From positions 1 to 10,136 of the forward strand of contig JAJZZT010000238.1 in assembly GCA_021797415.1 (NCBI GenBank): a DNA stretch of 10,136 bases, written 5' to 3'. Every line of letters starts with the position of its first letter. The stretch's first letter is position 1. The DNA comes from Bacillota bacterium (lineage in GTDB: Bacteria > Bacillota > Bacilli > Alicyclobacillales > SLC66). Made by a program: the position numbers and the translations under genes. Below are positions 6,842 through 10,136 of this stretch, piece after piece. The notes below the pieces were generated by a model, which did no database searches, was not told where the DNA came from, and was given only the letters and a program-made list of their open reading frames with translations.

Positions 6842-7109
6842 TGTTCAAAAAGGGGCAGGTAAGATTTGCGCAGGGCAAGAAAGCAGCCAGAAATGCGGAC
6901 CGAGGGGACATGGGATAAAGTCCTCTTTGCAGGCGCAATGGTTCCACATTTCGTGTCCGAGGCTCTAATCGGACACGAAATGTACTGTAACACGCCTGCC
7001 GGAATTGGTGTTATCCCATGTCCCCGAGCGTATGTTTTGGGGTGCGTGAGGGAGCGTTTCTGGCGATGGCGCAGCCATGCGCCAAAGAGTTCTGCCCCCT
7101 TTTTGAACA
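6842..7109. mobile_element. Long imperfect inverted repeat, MITE-like element or structured RNA
   Basis: About 268 bases form an imperfect palindrome. The outer ends match as TGTTCAAAAAGGGGCAG (6842-6858) against CTGCCCCCTTTTTGAACA (7092-7109, one extra base). The middle arms match perfectly over 15 bp (GGGGACATGGGATAA, 6904-6918, with 7011-7025). The core is a perfect 15-bp stem (6946-6960 with 6969-6983) around an 8-base loop. Between these blocks the arms differ in sequence and length. There is no transposase gene and no convincing coding frame. The layout fits a decayed non-autonomous element with terminal inverted repeats; no clear target-site duplication abuts the ends, though CTTAAA occurs a few bases outside both. 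It sits between convergent genes, so the RNA hairpin could also stop transcription from either side. Confidence 0.6.
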
Positions 7110-7116
7110 ATCACTT

Positions 7117-7137
7117 AAAAATGGGCGAACCCACTTT
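7117..7137 (-). terminator. UUCG-loop terminator-like hairpin
   Basis: On the minus strand this reads AAAGTGGG-TTCG-CCCATTTTT: an 8-bp stem (one G-U pair) capped by the very stable UUCG tetraloop and running into five U residues. It is a good match to an intrinsic terminator for leftward transcription. It would end messages from the TIM-barrel gene about 290 bases after its stop codon, just before the palindromic element. On the plus strand the stem has an A/C mismatch and only a TTT tail, so it should work less well there. Confidence 0.5.
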
Positions 7138-7430
7138 CGAGAGGTCTTTTTGTGTATGTCAATCCTGTCTGGCGAGCAAGATTCAAACGCAGTCGTGCCT
7201 TTGTGGCAGAGCGCCCCCCATTCGAATCCCTTCATGGAAGGCGCTCGCTCTCTATGATAGCGCTCGCGCCACTAACTCATGCGGCTCCTCATGAAATCAT
7301 TTGCATAGATATGGCGATGCGTGTCGAAATTCCATGATGTTCACGTGGGTTCCTGGGCAGACAGCGGATGCTTCCTTAGGAACAGGTTGAATTACCCGCT
7401 CTCTTCCTCACGGATTGCCCCCCTCGCCGA
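7138..7430. other. Gene-free stretch with a split hairpin
   Basis: I see no credible gene here. The main structure is an inverted repeat at 7209-7246: GAGCGCC pairs with GGCGCTC, then a 2x2 internal loop, then CCAT with ATGG around a 12-base loop. A looser GTTCCT/AGGAAC pair lies near 7349-7384. The TTCGAATCC at 7221-7229 resembles a tRNA T-loop, but no acceptor, D or anticodon stem surrounds it. The stretch may be a 3' untranslated region of the TIM-barrel gene message. Confidence 0.45.
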
Positions 7431-8273
7431 TCACCCTTCACTCAGCCGAAATCCGGTCGCCCATGCCTCGCGCAGCGTAACGAGTGCTTTCGGCAGCTCC
7501 TTGACAAACAACTCAAAGCGGCATTCGACCGAAATCCCCCGCGCATAGCCGCTACGCTGGAGATGGACGAACATTCGGGCTAGATCCTCGACATCACCCC
7601 GGTCGTGGCCGGGGTAGCGCCGCTCCCGGCCATTTGCGACATGCACATGGCCCAGCAGATCCGCCACCCCATCCAACACACCATATGCCTCCTGCTCCGC
7701 CGCCATGTGATACGAGTCGGCAAGCAGGCGGATGTGCGGTAGATTCACCTCCCGGGTCAGCGCGGCTCCCTGCGCGACGGAGTTGATCACATTGCACTCC
7801 GCCTTGCGTAGTGGCTCGATCACGATATCGATCCTCAACCGTTCTCCGAAGTCGTTGCACATGATCAAAAATTCTTTTAACTGCCGCAATGCCGTAGCGC
7901 TGTCAAATCCGTCGGGAATATGACGTGCGGTCCCGCTCCCGAACACGACCGTTCCTGCGCCGATTTGCGCGCAACGGGTAAGCGTGCGCCCGACATAGTC
8001 GTGAATGCGATCGAAATCTCTCTGCGGCCCGACAAGCGGGATAGTCGCCGGCACGAAACTGTTGCAAGCGCGAACAGGCGTTCCGGTCCGTTCCATGGCG
8101 CGAACCAATGAAGACAGGGCCGTATCCGACAATTGTACGAGCGACGACGCAGACAATTCCGCATATTCAAAGCCCACGTCCGTCAGTTGCGCGAACATTT
8201 CCTCAGCGCGCACGGGCATATCACCGCCGTCCGCAGAAGACCAGGGCGATATGCAACATCCCCATTGCACCAT
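7431..8273 (-). CDS. Sugar isomerase/epimerase-like TIM-barrel protein
   Basis: This 280-residue protein belongs to the xylose-isomerase-like TIM-barrel superfamily (AP_endonuc_2 fold, IolE/ketose 3-epimerase relatives). It opens VQWGCCISPWSS, typical of sugar phosphate isomerase/epimerase proteins. The expected metal ligands and catalytic acids are in place by comparison with D-tagatose/D-psicose 3-epimerases: Glu153 and Glu159 in IEPLRKAECNVINS, Asp186 and His189 in LADSYHM, His211 in GHVHVAN followed by Arg residues, and Glu250 in SVECRF. An active metal-dependent ketose epimerase or isomerase is likely; the substrate cannot be read from sequence. The ATG at 8273 follows a GAGGGGAG ribosome binding site. 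It lies 134 bases downstream of the hydrolase gene on the same strand with no terminator between, so an operon is likely. Family is well supported, specificity is not. Confidence 0.88.
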   Translation of the reverse strand: MVQWGCCISPWSSADGGDMPVRAEEMFAQLTDVGFEYAELSASSLVQLSDTALSSLVRAMERTGTPVRACNSFVPATIPLVGPQRDFDRIHDYVGRTLTRCAQIGAGTVVFGSGTARHIPDGFDSATALRQLKEFLIMCNDFGERLRIDIVIEPLRKAECNVINSVAQGAALTREVNLPHIRLLADSYHMAAEQEAYGVLDGVADLLGHVHVANGRERRYPGHDRGDVEDLARMFVHLQRSGYARGISVECRFELFVKELPKALVTLREAWATGFRLSEG

Positions 8274-8384
8274 GGCCCATTCTCCCCTCGTGGTTGTCGG
8301 TTACCCTACTACCTGCATACGACAATCACGTGCCAATTCCTCCGACATCACGGACAAATAGCGGAACGCCACGATCAGGAGAAA

Positions 8385-8410
8385 CGCACGGCGTCTACGC
8401 ACGGCGTCTA
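8385..8410. repeat. Perfect 13-bp tandem duplication at the hydrolase stop codon
   Basis: The 13-base unit CGCACGGCGTCTA occurs twice in a row. The second copy contains the TAG stop of the hydrolase gene (read on the minus strand), so the duplication spans the stop and repeats it just downstream. It looks like a recent slippage event. The coding sequence itself is not lengthened. Confidence 0.85.
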
Positions 8411-9214
8411 CTTCCCGATTTCACGTTCACGTTTCTCAGACAATCGATCTGTGACCTGTCTGGCAAACTTGCCGGCCTGTTCGAGTGTGACAGTATAATA
8501 GGAATTGTCGCCGTTTCGGTAATTGAAAAACCCGTGGATCTGCCCCGGATATTCGACGAGCAAGCACCTGTTGCCGTGACTGGTCATCTCCGCGTCGAGG
8601 CGTCTCACATTCTCGATGGGTACAGTCGTATCCTCCGTCCCGTGAAGAATCAACGTGTCAGGCAATCCAGAGCGGATATGGTGGACCGGCGACGCCTCCA
8701 TAGACCGGCCTGCAAAAGCCTGTTCTCCAAATCCGAGAGACGTTGTATCCACGACGGGATTGAAGAGAATCAGCCCGTTCGGAATGCAGGAAAAAGATGT
8801 CGCCTGTTCTTCTTCGGGATGCGGGAAAACAGCTGCACACAGCGCCAAGTGTCCGCCGGCTGAACCGCCAGCTGCGATAAGGCGGTTCGGATCGACTTGC
8901 AAGGCTTCCGCGTGTTGCCGGACCCAGCGAATGGCCGACCTTGCATCAGCCATACTTTCAAAAGGCGACGTTCCATGCACATTGCGAATCCGATAATCCG
9001 CACACACAGCAACAAAACCGTCCATGGCGAAGTGGCGGGCCTGCGGAAAGAATTGTTCCGGTCTCCCCGCTACCCATCCCCCTCCATGGAAGATGACCAT
9101 GACCGGAGCAGATTCGGCATGCGATGACGGGACGCTGCTCTTGAATACATGCAACCGCAACTCAACATGTTCAATCGTTTCATAGACCACTTCGGACTTG
9201 ATGGGTTCACTCAT
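8408..9214 (-). CDS. Alpha/beta hydrolase, esterase/lipase type
   Basis: A 268-residue serine hydrolase of the alpha/beta fold, close to the hormone-sensitive-lipase/BD-FAE esterase group. From the ATG at 9214 the oxyanion-hole motif HGGGW is at 43-47, the nucleophile elbow GGSAGG has Ser118, the acid is Asp195 in HGTEDTTVP, and the base is His227 in QIHGFF. All three catalytic residues are therefore present and correctly spaced. There is no signal peptide, so it acts in the cytoplasm. Such enzymes cleave short acyl or acetyl esters; next to a sugar epimerase and a solute-binding protein, removal of acyl groups from an imported sugar derivative is a reasonable guess. The ATG is preferred over the GTG one codon upstream because GAGGAA lies 7 bases before the ATG. 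The gap to the upstream transporter gene is about 93 bases with no strong terminator. Confidence 0.9.
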   Translation of the reverse strand: MSEPIKSEVVYETIEHVELRLHVFKSSVPSSHAESAPVMVIFHGGGWVAGRPEQFFPQARHFAMDGFVAVCADYRIRNVHGTSPFESMADARSAIRWVRQHAEALQVDPNRLIAAGGSAGGHLALCAAVFPHPEEEQATSFSCIPNGLILFNPVVDTTSLGFGEQAFAGRSMEASPVHHIRSGLPDTLILHGTEDTTVPIENVRRLDAEMTSHGNRCLLVEYPGQIHGFFNYRNGDNSYYTVTLEQAGKFARQVTDRLSEKREREIGK

Positions 9215-9307
9215 CACAGGCTTCCTCGCTCTCCAATGGATGGCGTCTCGCGCAACCGTAGGGACACTTCCATGCCATCGAATATCAAAAATGTGCGCCG
9301 GGTATGA

Positions 9308-10136
9308 TCACTTCACAGGTCTAAGGTGCGACAGTACGAGCGCGTTCGACGGACTGCTCCACGCGGCTCCCCTGGCGTAGGGATTGCCGGCGTTTGGCCA
9401 ACCCACATAGTTGCGGGTGCTGTACTCCAGCCAATTGGGAGACTCGACGAGCGGAATGGACGGCATGTCACGTGCGACAATGCCTTCGAGCGCATTCATC
9501 ACACGGTGTTGCACCGCAGGAAAAGACGTATGCAAATACGTATTCAACAGGCGCGTCGTGGCGGGGTTGTTCCAATTCTCCGAGTTTGACGGGAGATTGG
9601 GATACAGCATTGAGTAGTACGCGTAAAACGGCGCCGGACCTGTGTCTGTCCACGAAATGGCCAACTGGTACTGGTGTTGCTTAAACAGGTTGTTGCCGTA
9701 CAAACTGGGGGATTCGCCCTGAACCGTAACATGGATGCCCACATTTTTCAACTCGGCTGCAATGATCGCGGACATGGCCACCCATTGCGGGTAAGACGAG
9801 ACCACCTGCAGTGTGAATGACAGCGGTTTCCCGGATGGCGAAACGAAGATACCGCTGCGGTTCTTCTTGAATCCTGCCTTCTGAAGGATGGCGACCGCCT
9901 TCGCCGGGTTATATTGCAGGGACCCCTGGTACTGTTTGGCGAGAGTGGGAGACAGCCAACCCTTGGTTGTGCCGGTCAGCATGTCAAAAACGTTGGCAAT
10001 GGGTGCGTAGTGATAGTCAGCCTGGTTGATCTTTTGACGGTTGATCGCATAGCTCATAGCTTGGCGAACAGGCAGCCTTGCCAACAGCGGGTCCTTGAAG
10101 TTGGTGTAGAGCATCAGCGTCGATCCGCTGGGAAAC
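9308..10136 (-). CDS. ABC transporter solute-binding protein, family 5 (partial)
   Basis: The C-terminal 275 residues of an extracellular solute-binding protein of the SBP_bac_5 (DppA/OppA-like) family; the frame stays open to the window edge, so the N-terminus with signal peptide and lipobox is missing. Family features are LPVRQAMSYAINRQKIN near the left of the visible part, the NPAKAVAILQKAGF segment, and the C-terminal region with WPNAGNPYARGAAWSS followed by NALVLSHLRP. This last region resembles oligosaccharide-binding members of the family (cellobiose or mannobiose binders of Thermotoga type) as well as peptide binders, so the ligand may be an oligosaccharide; this is weak evidence. Unusually, no permease gene follows; instead a hydrolase and a sugar epimerase-like gene lie downstream, so permeases must be upstream or elsewhere. 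Confidence 0.92.
   Translation of the reverse strand, partial: FPSGSTLMLYTNFKDPLLARLPVRQAMSYAINRQKINQADYHYAPIANVFDMLTGTTKGWLSPTLAKQYQGSLQYNPAKAVAILQKAGFKKNRSGIFVSPSGKPLSFTLQVVSSYPQWVAMSAIIAAELKNVGIHVTVQGESPSLYGNNLFKQHQYQLAISWTDTGPAPFYAYYSMLYPNLPSNSENWNNPATTRLLNTYLHTSFPAVQHRVMNALEGIVARDMPSIPLVESPNWLEYSTRNYVGWPNAGNPYARGAAWSSPSNALVLSHLRPVK

Noticed and set aside
7218..7232. tRNA T-loop-like TTCGAATCC
   Set aside because: No acceptor stem, D-arm or anticodon arm can be drawn around it.
6866..7294. 142-codon plus-strand frame through the palindromic element
   Set aside because: It crosses both arms of the inverted repeat, has no ribosome binding site or recognisable domain, and its composition is irregular.

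Overview
The window reads as chromosomal DNA of a Gram-positive Bacillota bacterium, probably an Alicyclobacillaceae-like lineage with GC of about 55-60% by eye. The grounds are strong AAGGAGG-type ribosome binding sites, a YlbF/YheA-family protein, a DUF5317 membrane protein paired with an HD-GYP phosphodiesterase, and the general protein style. The genus is an inference and cannot be fixed from the sequence alone.

Layout. Positions 40-930 (minus strand) hold a YlbF-family gene with its own extended -10 promoter, followed by a small unrecognised membrane protein. Positions 1006-3298 (minus) hold a compact three-gene unit: a 25-residue hydrophobic peptide with a near-perfect ribosome binding site, then a DUF5317 membrane protein, then a multi-membrane-segment HD-GYP protein whose start overlaps the DUF5317 stop (ATGA). 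The peptide's ribosome binding site lies inside a long hairpin in a leader with further hairpins, which suggests translational control. Positions 3656-6768 (plus) are a transketolase-transaldolase operon of the non-oxidative pentose phosphate pathway, again with an ATGA overlap, and with a hairpin just before the tkt ribosome binding site.

Positions 6769-7430 are a 662-base gene-free gap between convergent genes. It contains an imperfect long inverted repeat of about 270 bases, a diverged direct copy of part of it, and a UUCG-loop terminator-like hairpin. This looks like a MITE-type element or a structured intergenic RNA. Positions 7431-10136 (minus) hold a probable sugar-related unit: the C-terminal part of a family 5 ABC solute-binding protein running off the window edge, an alpha/beta hydrolase, and a sugar isomerase/epimerase-like TIM barrel.

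The best candidates for something undescribed are (1) the peptide-DUF5317-HD-GYP unit with its RBS-masking leader, possibly a membrane-linked cyclic-di-GMP sensing module, and (2) the palindromic element between tal and the TIM-barrel gene.
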